A stretch of DNA of 64,000 nucleotides from Portulaca oleracea (taxonomy: Eukaryota; Streptophyta; Magnoliopsida; Caryophyllales; Portulacaceae). Positions 1 through 12,100 of this stretch are shown here, in pieces. Under the pieces are notes generated by a model. That model made no database searches, was not told where the DNA came from, and was given only the letters and a program-made list of their open reading frames with translations. A program made the translations under genes and the position numbers. Numbering within the stretch: the stretch's first letter is position 1; each line of letters opens with the position of its first letter. Location: the NCBI GenBank assembly GCA_029582165.1, contig CM055877.1, positions 37,602,249 through 37,666,248 on the forward strand, written 5' to 3'.

Positions 1-123
1 TCAATATACAAAATTCTCTTGTCTCTTGATGTCTTGGATCCAGATAAGGTATGTCCATGTCATCCTTATTTAGCTAGAATGTTTCTCGACCACCAAGTCA
101 GACTTTCAAAATGTGTGATCAAC

Positions 124-314
124 TGTTGATCCTTTTGAGCCTGAGCTCATCGAGTGGCCTATGAGAGATATACCCCTCAAAGAGGGTGAACAGTGTCGTC
201 TTATTCAACTACGTATCACTTCAAGGACAAAAAATGACCCTAACACCGACCGCATCACCTCCTACTACAAGAAGCTTACGTCACGTTCTAAAGTCACAGT
301 GAACCTTGCATGAA
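124..314 (+). other. Unrecognised open, coding-like segment
   Basis: About 63 codons read without a stop from near position 129 to a TGA at 312-314 (begins DPFEPELIEWPMRD, ends KVTVNLA). There is no start codon in frame and no family I recognise. The amino-acid mix looks protein-like, so it may be an exon piece or the remnant of a transposon protein. It sits at the window edge, upstream of a copia relic on the other strand. Function unknown. Confidence 0.2.
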
Positions 315-381
315 GAGTAAAGAACTCGGGATTGAGGAATTAGCTTGAGTTAGTGGGAGTTCTTATGACGGTCATAATAAC

Positions 382-669
382 TTAAAGACTCCCATTGCGT
401 GTCAGTCCAATAACTGTTCTCCAACAATCTACCAATGTATTGACTTTGACATCCAATGTCCCATGACCATGAAACTCGATCATCATTTCAATCCTACATG
501 GTAATTTCTTGCAATCATCACTATCCAAAACATGATATCCAATTAGGAACTTGGTCGACATTTGACCAGGCTTAGCATTTTCAAATTCACAAATTGGGGC
601 TTCACAAGAATAGGCATCATCTGATCTTCCCATATTTGGATAAGCTAACTTTTTGGACGTTCTCTTCAA
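382..669 (-). other. Unrecognised 95-codon ORF
   Basis: An ATG-to-stop reading frame on the minus strand (starts MKRTSKKLAYPNMGR) with no domain I recognise. It lies 3' of the copia RNase H relic on the same strand, so it could be part of that element's 3' region or an unrelated gene piece. No signal peptide or membrane segment is visible. A chance ORF is possible. Confidence 0.2.
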
Positions 670-822
670 TACTAAACCAAGATTGATAATAGAACAAAGG
701 TGACTTTTATTGATGAATAAAGATCGTTTACAACTCGAGAACAGTATGAAGACATAAGAAGTAAAGCAACGTATTCTCTAATGCGAATACAACTTATTCA
801 CTGTTCTAGCATGAGAAGTAAA

Positions 823-1650
823 CTATGGACATTCTCTAACGTGCTTGATTCCTACAGCCCGGATATGACCTTCATGCTTAGCTTGCGATGGGGCTTTAAT
901 TAGCGAATCATCGACGTTCGCATCCGTGTGAACCTTACAGACCTTGACATCACCGTCATCTACAAAAGTTCGTATGAAGTGATACTTGCGGGACACGTGC
1001 TTGGCCTTATCATGTGCCCTAGGCTCCTTAGCTTGAGCATTGGCCCCACTATTGTTGCAATAGAGGTCAACGCCTTCTGCTACGCTAGGCATCACTCCAA
1101 GCAACGTGATAAACTTCTTCATCCACACGACCTCTTTTGCGGCTTCTGAAGTGGCAATATATTCGGCCTCAGTTTTAGAATCTGCAAGAGTGTCTTGCTT
1201 AGAATTAACTCTTCCAGCTCACAACCCCTCCATTCAACAAGAAGACATACCCAGACTGGATCTTGTAGTGATCCTTGTCTGTCATAAAGCCGGCGTGGGT
1301 GTATCCCTTTAAACATAGCCGCATATCACCTTCATATACTAAAGACATCTCCTTAGTCCTGTTACTTGAGTATGTTTTTCACTGCAGTCCAGTGCTTCTC
1401 TCCGAATTGGATTGAAACCTGTTGCACATACTAAAAGCATAAGCCTGACCTGGTACATCTCATGGTATACATAATGGAGCCTATTACCGAAGTATAGGGA
1501 ACATTTTTCATCTGTTGTAAGCCTTCAGATATAGAAGGAAAATCTCTTTTACTAAGCGATATGTCATGAACCATAGGGATAAAACCCTTCTTGGAGTTCT
1601 CCATGCTGAACCTATTCAGCACCTAATCAATGTGTAGATACCGAGTATTT
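823..1650 (-). pseudogene. Ty1/copia pol relic (end of RT and RNase H)
   Basis: Read on the minus strand, the top end gives the copia reverse transcriptase tail: a YLHID-like motif with an in-frame stop, then NRFSMENSKKGFIPM and a TSVIGSIMYTMRCTRSG motif near 1440-1490. Below about 1320 comes RNase H, with a degraded YADAD-like part, then a YCNNSGA motif near 1030-1060 and KHVSRKYHFIRTFV near 930-975. Several frame breaks separate the blocks, so it is dead. The upstream part (integrase, gag) is absent because the sequence changes abruptly near 1641-1650 into a Tat-like LTR, which probably truncated it. Confidence 0.75.
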
Positions 1651-3415
1651 TACCATAGTTTTAGTATACTTTTGACATAATTTTATCATTCCTTTTTATA
1701 TACTTTTATTAGGAAATATGGAAATGAGGAGAACCAAAGTCTAAGACTTGCATGCATGCATAATACATGTGCAAGTTCACGTAAAATAGTTGCATGCAAC
1801 ATCACATGCAAAACCCTAAGCAAGCATGCACAATATTTACGTAGAAAGAATTTAAAACCTTAGCCATGCATGAGTCTACGTAAAACAACATGCAAAGTTA
1901 CCAAGAGGTCACGAGTTCAATCTCTATCACAAGCACCATCGACCAAGTCGTTCAAGCTAAAGATATGTGCATGCACAACCCAAATCTGATCGGACTTAAA
2001 TGTGATCACACCACCACCGTCCAAGTTTCACAAGACTCGAGGTACATGCATGTATGGTTGTAGTCCGATCGACCTTTAATGTAGCCACACTACAACATCG
2101 ACCATGTGATGCATTCATCCAAAGTCAAGATACATTCATGCACCTTATGTCCGATCGAGCTTTAAGTGTTCCCACCTACATTCAGCTCACTTTCAGTCAC
2201 CGTCCAAGGAAGAAAACTTGGTGCATTTCCTTAAGCACAATCAGCCATTAAGCTCGATGATTTCAAAGTAAACTTGTTGACCAAGGCATGTTAGATAAAT
2301 CCTCTAATTCGTTCAAGTCTAACCCCCTATACCCTATAAATAAGACCTTCCTAGCTCAAAGGAAGGGGCCCCCAATCGTTGAATGATCATCTTTCTCCCT
2401 CAATTCTCATACTTTCTCCCTAATCTTACATACTCAATATTCTTCCTTTCTTTCAACCTTTCTCCTAAAATCTAAACCTATACCTACATGACCCCTCCAA
2501 AGACACCAAAAACCATAGCCAAAACACATCCCAAACACCACCCAAAAAAAAAAAAAAGCATATTTTTACCTATAGGTCGATTGGCCTTTAAGCCTTTCCT
2601 ACCCTAATTTTGTCCCATTTTGCATCCACAAGATGTGTCCTAATCCTCCTTTCACCCAAGTCCGATCGAATTTCATCAATTTTAAGGCGAGAATCGAACA
2701 CTTAAGAAGGTTAGGCAAGGTTCCCACTATAATATCATATAGGTACTTTTTCATTTCTATTATGATTTGTAAGCGTTCTTGTAATTATGTTATAAAAGAG
2801 TTCATTTTTGCATGTTTAATGAGTTGATTATGTAAAGTTTAAATTTGTTTTTCTTCAAAACTTTATCAAAAGCACATTTCTAAACTTTTAGTAGAGTCTT
2901 TCCTAATATGAGAGGCAGACTCAAAGGTCTTTACCTTTCGAGTCTATAACCTTACCCCCGAATCCACTTCTTGGTTCGTAAGTGGAGTCTTCTCTTTGTT
3001 TTTCTTTGGTTTGTCTTGGCTCTTCTACTTAAAAATTCGGGCGACGACTCCTTTGAACTAAAAAATACATCGGGATTGCATAAGTTGTGTTTATCATGAT
3101 TTTACAATGGACCGATGCAACTTTAATTATTATGCATTTGTATGTTTTTAAATAGCGTTGCATAAGTTTCCTTCTTCCGAGCTCAACATTTTATGAGCCG
3201 ATTGAACTAATCCTAAGGAGTTGGAACAAGTAGATGTTCACTCTCAAAGTTTAGTTTAATTATTCACGAAATGCATACAATAAAGGGAAGATAATTTTAC
3301 AATATAGTTATTCATAAAATGTACAAATAAACCCTAAAGTGTTTTAAAAAGCAAACCCCAGCAAATTGTCCATTCTGTGAATGTTCAAGTCGGAAAGACG
3401 CAAAAAATGACTACA
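1641..3415 (+). repeat. Tat/Ogre-like LTR, 5'-truncated
   Basis: This stretch aligns by eye, in opposite orientation, with the solo LTR at 31392-34464. Shared blocks include the AT-rich start near 1655-1725, the CTTCCGAGC/TAACATTT block near 3175 and the segment ending in GACTACA at 3415. A TATAAATA box lies at 2335-2342, followed by pyrimidine-rich leader sequence. The end CA at 3415 is followed within 8 bases by a primer-binding-site-like sequence, so this is the left (5') LTR of a plus-strand element. About the first 100 bp of the family LTR seems missing next to the copia relic. Confidence 0.65.
2335..2342 (+). promoter_or_regulatory. TATA box of the Tat-like LTR
   Basis: TATAAATA in a CCC-TATAAATA-AGACC context, followed by a C/T-rich leader. 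The same octamer sits at the equivalent place in the related LTR sequences at 33755-33762 (minus strand), 38035-38042 and 50974-50981. Confidence 0.5.
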
Positions 3416-3422
3416 AGATTTT

Positions 3423-3440
3423 TGGCGACTCCAGTGGGGA
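3423..3440 (+). other. Primer-binding site (tRNA-Arg type) of the Tat-like element
   Basis: TGGCGACTCCAGTGGGGA begins 8 bases after the LTR end CA. This resembles the primer-binding site described for Ogre/Tat elements, generally assigned to tRNA-Arg. The position directly after the LTR supports the reading. Confidence 0.55.
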
Positions 3441-3943
3441 GTTTTATAAAAGTGGGTAAAATTTGAAAAACAAAATTGGTATGCTTTAAATTTTTTTGAA
3501 CGTAAATAAATATTAGCATTACATTTTTGAATCATTCTTTTTAGGCATAAGCGTTGCAAATACCGGACTACTCCTTTGCCATCTTTTTTGGCGTGGGTGC
3601 AATCAAAGCTACGGTTTAGGTTTTTCTTTTTAACCCAAAAAATATAACTCATGGAATGTCGGACCGGCTATACTCAGAATGGTGCATTTACACCAATTTG
3701 AGCCTTAGTCACCACATCCACTTGTGCATCACTCTATAAAGTTCGAGCCTATAAGAGCAACAGCCCGCACAGTTGAGTTGTACTCGTTCAACAAGAATGC
3801 ACCAGGCGAGACATGAGCTGCTAAGATTTTCTCCAACCAGTAAACCCTTGTACATAGAACCTTAGTTTAGGAACCCTATCATGTTATATGCTATGTGAAT
3901 ATGTGTTTTTTATGTTGTTAGAGTCGGCCCTAATTTAGTAACT
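3441..3943 (+). other. Leader of the Tat-like element; no gene seen
   Basis: AT-rich sequence downstream of the primer-binding site with no convincing reading frame. It fits the long untranslated leader of Tat/Ogre-type elements. It ends where an inverted-repeat element starts at about 3944, and no gag or pol follows, so the element is cut off here. Confidence 0.35.
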
Positions 3944-4533
3944 GTTTGGCCTAATTTCTAAAAAGGTGTTTTTGCTTCTTACAAACAGTTTTTATAAAAT
4001 CTATTTTTGAAAAGGTACTGAAGTGTTTGGCATAGCTTATGACATAAGTGATTTTACTAACTTAAAGTGTTTGGTCTAACTTATAATATAATGTTTTTAC
4101 TAAATTTGATTGTTTAGCCTAACTTTTAAAAATTATCATGTAGTTTTTTGGAGTAAAATTATCATATGATTATTTACAATTTTCTCTTTTTATTAATTAT
4201 TAAACATTATCATATTTTAATTTTAACGATAATTAGAATTGTATAGTTATAGTTATAGTTATAATAATTATTATTATAACTATATATGGTCTTACTTAAC
4301 TATAAGATTCTTTAAATTAAATATATATATATATATATATATATCAAAAATTTACTAAACACCATATTTGTAAAGAAATTAGATAATAAAAATGTCCAAC
4401 ATAATATTAAAGGTTCTAACTTCTAACATAATATTAAAATATTTAAATGCTATCTTTATAAAAATCAGAATATTTGTGCAACTTAATTTGTGCTTTTTAA
4501 CTCCAAAAACACTATCGAAAGCTAGGCCAAAAA
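3944..4533. mobile_element. hAT-like MITE (~590 bp)
   Basis: The left end TGTTTGGCCTAATTTC and the reverse complement of the right end, TTTTTGGCCTAGCTTTC, match, and a GTGTTTTTG block follows inside both ends. The interior is AT-rich, has no ORF and carries a TA microsatellite. GTTTGGCC-type ends are common in plant hAT-derived MITEs. I could not fix an 8-bp target duplication, so the exact ends are approximate. Confidence 0.5.
4318..4344. repeat. (TA)n microsatellite
   Basis: An uninterrupted run of about 13 TA dinucleotides inside the MITE-like element. Confidence 0.9.
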
Positions 4534-4641
4534 GAGATATTGGTAGTGTCTATAGCCTTACCTAATCACATAAAAAAGAAAAAATGACATCTGTATATTT
4601 AGAATTTTTATTGGACAATGGACAGAGTTTTATAGACAGAT

Positions 4642-5216
4642 TAAAAAAAATGATTTTTGGACGCTAATATACTGAACTTTTAGAGTATTGGACAATAGTG
4701 CACTTAACTTTGACCTTGGACAATAATGCACTAAACTTTGAAGGGTGTTGGACAATAATGCACCTGAAACAATTTCAACAGTGGCTGGCTTGGTGGGGAT
4801 CTTACGTGGCAAACCGAAAAGATGAATAGGCTAAATAATATCTAACTTTATGACATGTCAGCTAATTTACACAGGCAAAGGTGATTTTATACGACTACAA
4901 CAACAATCTCTCTGCGGAAACACATTTAAACAATGTGATTTTATGTTTTTTTTTACTCTTTTCAAAGTTGTTTCTCTTCACTTATGTTGCATTAACTAAC
5001 ATATCATAAATTTAAACATTTTTTGACCAATTCATCTCCTCCAACTGCCACGTACGATTGTCACCAAGTCAGCCACTACCGAAATTGTTTTGAGTACATT
5101 ATTGTTCAACACCCCTCAAAGTACAGTGTTATTGTCCGACGTCAAAGTTCGGTACATTATTGTCCAATACCCCAAAAGTTCAGTATATTAGCATCCAAAA
5201 ACTCAAAAAAAAAAAT
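4642..5216. mobile_element. Long-TIR foldback MITE (~575 bp)
   Basis: Bases 4642-4805 are repeated in inverted orientation at about 5035-5216, so the arms are roughly 160-170 bp long and would fold into a large hairpin. Each arm holds short direct subrepeats with the core GGACAATAATGCAC at about 35-40 bp spacing. The ~230-bp centre is AT-rich and non-coding. Long arms with subrepeats suggest a Mutator-like or foldback MITE. The flanks are A/T runs, so no target duplication can be read. Confidence 0.65.
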
Positions 5217-6167
5217 TGCCACTTAAGAAAAAAATTGTTCAGCAATTTCAAATCTAAGGCACTGGTTATAGGACTACAGGCACTATTCAGTAAGATTGTG
5301 TAAATGTTAATAGATAGGATATTATTTAAGAATGTAAATTATATCATTTAAATGTATATTTTATAACTTTTAATAAGGAATTGCAAGTAAAGCAAGTTAC
5401 ATTAGTCTATCACTTATTAAGTAAATAGGAAAAATGGTATATATTATGTAAGGCAAGTAAGATAGATTGAGAAAAGTTAAGTAAATAGGAGCGATTGTAT
5501 AGGAATGAGTTAGCTATAAATTTATTCTACATACAAAAAGAAGAGGCCGTATGTGTGATGAAATAGGCATCCTTTAATCAGTATGGATAGCCATTGCAAA
5601 ATGATCTGAACACTGTCGCATATCTTCAATACGTCCTGGATAAAGAAGATGCTGGATAGGATAAGGCTTCTTTTCAACAGTCACCTAGCATAGCAACCCA
5701 TGTAAATTATTATAATCAATGGCCGATAAAATACATAACTGTAAACCTGACAGTTCATAGCCATATAAGTGATAGTTTTGAGCATGCTACACAAATACAA
5801 TGTTCCAGTCCACCTATTTACAGGTATTACAAAACATTATACATAGTGATCATTTCAGAAGCAGTATATCCTCGCCTAGCCTACATAGAGAACACAGAAC
5901 TTAAAAACCGGCAGTCTAAAAGGGGTTTTCCCAAGGCCCAGGTTGGAAACTTGAAGCTACAACATGGGTATGGTTGTATCCAAGCTGTTTCCTGATCTTC
6001 AAGCACTCTTTAGGGTAGCCATCAAAAAGTAATAGCAGCGACACTGAATTCTCTCCCTCACCAAAACGAACAAGTTGAATAGCATGTGAAACAAACAATA
6101 TGAAAATGAAGAACATGAATTGATTACAGAAGAGCATTCGAGATATTCCCAACTTGAGATCCAGATC
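5217..6167. other. Intergenic sequence and 3' UTR of ABCB29
   Basis: 5217-5560 is AT-rich with nothing recognised. Sequence up to 6167 lies just downstream of the ABCB29 stop codon (minus strand) and probably includes its 3' UTR. No convincing gene is present; ORFs at 5916-6208 are on the minus strand in or around the last exon and the trailer. Confidence 0.4.
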
Positions 6168-9100
6168 TCATATGACGAGGCCAGTGGATGATTGCAAGTC
6201 ACGGCCACCGTTTATCAACTTAGAATGGTCAATCTGTTGTAGCCTTCCATCATCTAGGAGGAGAACTCTCTCAGCCATTACAACTGTGTCAAGCCGGTGA
6301 GCAATCACCAATACCTACAAACACAATCAGTTGAGTTGCAGTAGTTGCCATAGTGTCATATGGAGTGAAGACTTGTTCAGCAGTAAAGTAATGTCAATTA
6401 TAAGTGGAGTGTGAAGTCCACATATTAGATTACTTTTTGCCTTGTCAAGGCAAACAAGTTGATAGTATTTCTGAGACTAATAATTTCTGTGTAGTATACT
6501 AATGTCTCACAAACAGGTGAAGGCCCTACATTCAACACCACCAAAAAAAAAAAACAAAAGCACAACAGGAAGGGAAGCAAAAGTGACAGTATTAACAATT
6601 TCTTTGTGTATTATTTTGATGCTATGAGTTCAAGCAATGTGCTTGTCTAGGAATAAATACATAATAGAATCATAACACACATGCTCAGTTAGTTTTATCC
6701 TGAAAAGTGATAGTTTTAAGCAAAAAAATTAGTGCTGGAGCAGAGGACCTTACAGTATGGTTTTCCATCACTCGCTCTACAGCTTGTCTCACTAATAGCT
6801 CAGACCTGCTATCCAAGGCAGAAGTTGCTTCATCCATAATTAAAATTGAAGAGTTTTGATAAAGTGCTCTTGCTATTGCAAGCCTGTTATTCGCAACAAC
6901 AAAGAGAGGGGTATCAGTCATATAGAAAGCTAATAGCCTAATACACAGCAGTCTTATAAGTCAGCCTTCTGTCATAAAATATCGTTGGACGTTTCGAGGT
7001 GACACCTACTGGGACGGAATAAACAGCTGACTTTGGCAAAGTTTCAAGGTCCAACCTCTGCCTCTGGCCACCACTTAAAGTTGAACCTCTGGGTCCAATA
7101 TAACTTCCATACCCTTGAGGGAGAGAATTGATGAATTCATCTGCATTTGCTGTTTGTGCTGCAAGCCTAACCCTCTCCAGGTCAATTCCTCTCACGAGAT
7201 CTCTATAGCCTATATTCTCCGCAACTGTCCCTGAAAAAATTGTCTAGGGCAAGTCCATGTAGAAAGAAATGAATGAAAATAAAAATAAAAAAGAATGAGA
7301 TCAGGAACTCAAAATTAGGAAATCAATAGAAAAGGGAAATTCCAGCATCTCACAAAAAAAAAAAGGAAACTAATTCACTGGAGACAAGAAATAAGGGTTG
7401 TGGGCAAGTACCAGAAACAAACATCAAGACTTTACAATATAGAGAATATCCATCTATTTATTTTTCTCTATTTGATGCATCTCAAACAGCCAACACAATC
7501 CATTAGGTGTGACATTGAGCATTCGCTATTAATCTACAACAATGAAATCCAAGAAGAATAACTGGTTTCTCTGGGACAAAGATAACATTCTTTAGCAAAA
7601 ATCCTGTAGAAGAATGCGGTCCAGTCACATAAACTATTATGCAGGCAAAGAAAAGAAGCACTCCAGCACAAACAACAAAGGACAAAGTTTATCACCGTTG
7701 GCAACTGATGTACAAGTCATTAGAGAGAATTAAAAAAATAATTCATGTTCCTAGCTTATTAGCCACTAGCCACTCTATCTTATACTTGTCAAATGTCAAT
7801 TTTGTCAATTTGTCATCTATGGATCGGACAGATAAATCAGAATGTCATTAAAATCCAAACTTCTAACAATTTGCTTTGGGGCATAGTGAACAAGAAAAAG
7901 AAGACACTTATTGGAAACTGGCTGCCTGCAACCTACAATGTCCTGGGAGACTAGAGAGACATTCCTCCGTAAGCTTTCCAACCTCAAACTTCGAATATCA
8001 TGTCCATCAACTAATATAGAACCTGAAAAATGAAACAGCATAAGGCATCACAAACCAAATGGTACAAACTGAACACATTCTGATAGGTGGAGGGCTGGTG
8101 AGACTCACCACTCGAGGGATCATAAAGGCGAAGAAGAAGTTTAATTAGAGTGGTCTTCCCTCCACCAGAGGGTCCAACCAGAGCAACTGTCTCTCCGGCT
8201 TTAATGTGGAGATCTATTCCATCTAATATAAGGGGTAAGTCGTCCCTATATCGAAATGAGATGTCACAAAACTTCACTTCACCGCTAACAGATTCCACAT
8301 CAATTGCGTCTGGCCTCTCAATCACCTATACATTTAAGCTGTACAATGAGTAGCTAGTTCATTTATGATTTGCTGAGGACAATATGAAACCATAAAATCT
8401 GCAATGCACAGGACATCAGAGAAGTAAAATAACCCATGGGATAGGCAACTATAAACTAAAGGAGAACCCAAACCCTGAAATGAGAAGGGGACAGGGTAGG
8501 AACGGAGACGAAGTTGGAGTTTTTATATTTAAGGGGTGCCACGGACTAGATTTACTAGTTTCAGAGGATAATGATACTAGAATCTAACCAACTTCACATA
8601 TTTCATAACACCATGACCATCACTTGGAAAAGTATATTATGCGCGAAAAGTAGATGGGGACCATGGCCCATTACTGTCCACAAATTGTTTCGTCCCTGTA
8701 GGAAAACGATAAAAGACAAATTCTCAACAAGTGAGATTGGTTGGGGCAGAGAAAGACAGAAGACAGTTTCTGCCTGATACAAAGAGGGGTTTGGAAATAA
8801 AAAATAATAATAATAGAAGCCATTAGATAAAGCAAAAAATCTTGCATTTTCCTTCCTTTGGTCAAAACATAAGCAATTGATGAAATTTAACAGTAAGTGA
8901 CGGAATAATAACAATTCACAAGTAATACTGACCCCATGATCTAAGAATTGAAGAACATTGTAACATTTCCAATATCTTACTGAAGAAAACTACTTCAACC
9001 TAGAAACAATATTAGGAAAGTTTACTTCAAGGTACTTAGAAATTTAGTATAATTAACTATAGACTTCCATTGCCCTTGAGGTCCAAATTTGTGAAAAGTG

Positions 9101-12100
9101 TAGTGGCCCACCTCTGTGCTAAAGTGGCAGGTGGAATAAGTGAACTGGTTGACGCAATTTACAGCTTTTCCCCATTTAATTTATTTAAACCTGTTAAATA
9201 GATGCCACTAATTGGGCAAACTGCTTTACAAAAATGAGGATGGTGTTCTTCATTCAAGCAGTGATCCTATTAAGTTGGAAATCAATTAACCGTAATCCTG
9301 GATAATTGTTGCCACTATCAAGGGATACTGCTTTACAAATCTGTGAACAATGGTGTTTTTCATGAACAAATGACCCTATTGAGTTGTGAATCAATCGTAA
9401 TGTAAAATTGATGCCACCATCTGGGGATAATGGTTTAAAAACTATAGGATAATGGTAATTTTCATGAACCAATGAGCCTATTAAGTAGGATATAAATTGT
9501 AAAGCTATAAAATTGATGCCATTATGTGGGGATACTACTCTACAAGACTGGGGACAATGGGAATCATGAACCAATGGCTATTAACTTGGAAACCAAATGC
9601 AATCCTGTAAAATTCATGCCACTATTTGGGGATAATGCAAGCATTTTTGAAGGAAATGTTTGGTTGTTAATATTGATGAGCTCATTGGTTCCTTGTTCAA
9701 GCCATCATCTTCAATCTCATGGGGCTCATGTAGAGTATCCCAAGATAATGCCAGGATTTTTTAAGGAAATAGTTGGATGTCCTCAGTGGTTCCTCAATCA
9801 CACCACTATCCTCATACCTCATGCAAAGTATCTCAAGGTAATGCAAAGATTTTTGAAGGAAACAGTTGGTTGTTCAATATTACTGGGCTCACTGTTTCCT
9901 CATTCACACATTTATCGTAAAATCTATGTATGGGTGTCAAATGGAATGGGCTAAGTGAGTTATTTTTTGCCACAGTTATCCTTATAGTTAGTCACTGGTC
10001 TTGGTGTTAGTTAAGGTTATACATATAGTAAGAAGCAAACGACATAAATAAAGAGAGAGAAAGAGGAGGAGAGAGAAAATGAACAATTATAGATAATGCA
10101 TGAAGATTGAAGACGATTGAGTAGAAAACGAAGACATGACGCAGCATTGAAGAAGTAGATACAACTCTCTCTCTAACTCCAAACAACGGGGACGACTTCA
10201 GACCAAACAAGCAATAACAAGAAGTCATTCTCCCATGACAACAATCTAGACACTCTCCTTGCTTGGCCTCCGCCATGCTTTCTCTGTTCAAATTTACCAC
10301 TCCCACTATAATTTTGGTTTCCAATTTGTTTTGGGAATGGGGAGGATACAGTTGGGTTTGAGAATGAGGAAGGGTGGTAAACATTAAAAGTGGAAAAATA
10401 CTGTTTAGTGGCGTGACAGTTTAACCTTGCACTTGCCACAACAGCACCTTCGTGGGCACTATATCTTTTACAAATAAAGACCTCAAAGCAAAAGTAGGAC
10501 CAAAGTTATGTTTATAAAAGGTTTAAGGATTTTCTAGTAGATTTTCCAAGATATTAATAATAACTGTGCCACTAAACAAAACTATACAAAGTAGAGTACA
10601 CAGAGAGCGGAAATACCATCAGCAAATCTGAGAGAATATCTCAAAAAAGGGAGAAGCCTGGGGAACATGAGTAGGCAGCGGGATACAATTCAATTCAAAG
10701 GTCTTCTATACAACAAATTATTGGTTTGAAGAATTATGCCTCAATTGCATTCAGATTAATCTTGTGTTCAAAGAGTGTTCAACTGGCACGAAAATAAATT
10801 TTAATCAGAAGATAGTGTTTGTCTTAATAGGGTTACAAGAACTACATGTATACACAAATAATGCATGCTACAGCATCATTTACATGTACGCTCACAACAT
10901 GAAATAGTCCAAGAAATAAATTGTATACATACTCACAAATAAATAAATAAATAAATAAATAAATAAATACACAAATAAATAAATAAATAAAAGCCATCAA
11001 TATAGTTATGTAAAAGTGAGTGATTCAACAGTGAAGTTACAAGTGTCATATTCTCATTGATTGAATCATTCACCCATTAAATATCACTTGAATTAAATGT
11101 TTAATTATATATTCCTTTGTTTTACACAGACTCGCTTCTTTATACCCAAATATTATGTTGTTTGTTTAATTACCTTTTTCTGTGATCATGTTCATGCTAT
11201 GATTAGAGGGAATATAAAAGTATCTTGTGGTTAAAATATGATCATCTTCTACCAAAACACTTCTGTTAGATCACTGCAAGATGACACTAACATTCCAAAG
11301 GGTAGGTTTATTTTAGACTTTGTGTTTGAAAATTGCATGCATTTGGTTTGAATTAAGAGTAAATTCAATTTTGTTGAAGGAAATTAAAAAGTGTTATTGC
11401 ACACAATGTATTGGCATTACAAGTTTTAAACATCATATTCTCATAATCAAGAATATTAAAGCATGACCATGCGAAGCACGTGTGAAATAATGGACTTGAG
11501 CTCAATTCAACCCCAAAAGCTAGCTTAGGAGGTTGAGGCACCCAAGCCATTATAAACACCACAATATGGGTGTCAAAGGCCAATGTGGGACAACTCAACA
11601 CGCCCCCCTCACCACGAGGCGCAGACAACTGCGGGCGCGGCCCCAACATCAATGACCCTGGCTCTGATACCATGTGAAATAATGGACTTGAGCCCAATTC
11701 AACCCCAAAAGCTAGCTTAGGAGGTTGAGGCACCCAAGCCATTATAAACACCACAATATGGGTGTCAAAGGCCGATGTGGGACAACTCAACAGCACGACA
11801 TAAAAACAACTACATGCTGAAACAGTCCAAGAACTCTGCATGCTCAAAGCAAAAAGAATCATGACATTATGGAATTATGAATACCTTGGGTCTGAATCTC
11901 GTAAGGTCAAATAAACGCTCAATAGCAGGCTCCCCCTGCTTCCATTCATTGTATGCTTTTCCAGCATCCTGCAAGACACTTTAACTCTATAAATTGACCG
12001 CTTAAGAGAGCTCCTACAAGTTTGAACAGTAAGACTAGGATATAACACAACCACATGTCAGAATCATACTACATAAAAACCATGTTTATCTTCTTTCCTA

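Larger units (their letters stand above)
8326..11884 (-). other. ABCB29 intron 5 (3.56 kb)
   Basis: Intron between the exon ending RFRPK and the exon starting VIERP. It contains two minisatellite blocks (9195-9900), an AAAT microsatellite and a complete TRIM retrotransposon (11481-11792), described separately. ORFs inside it are not in any recognised gene. Confidence 0.85.

Noticed and set aside
11365..11862. 165-codon ORF as a gene
   Set aside because: It is just the reading of the two TRIM LTRs and their spacer, which explains its internal repetition.
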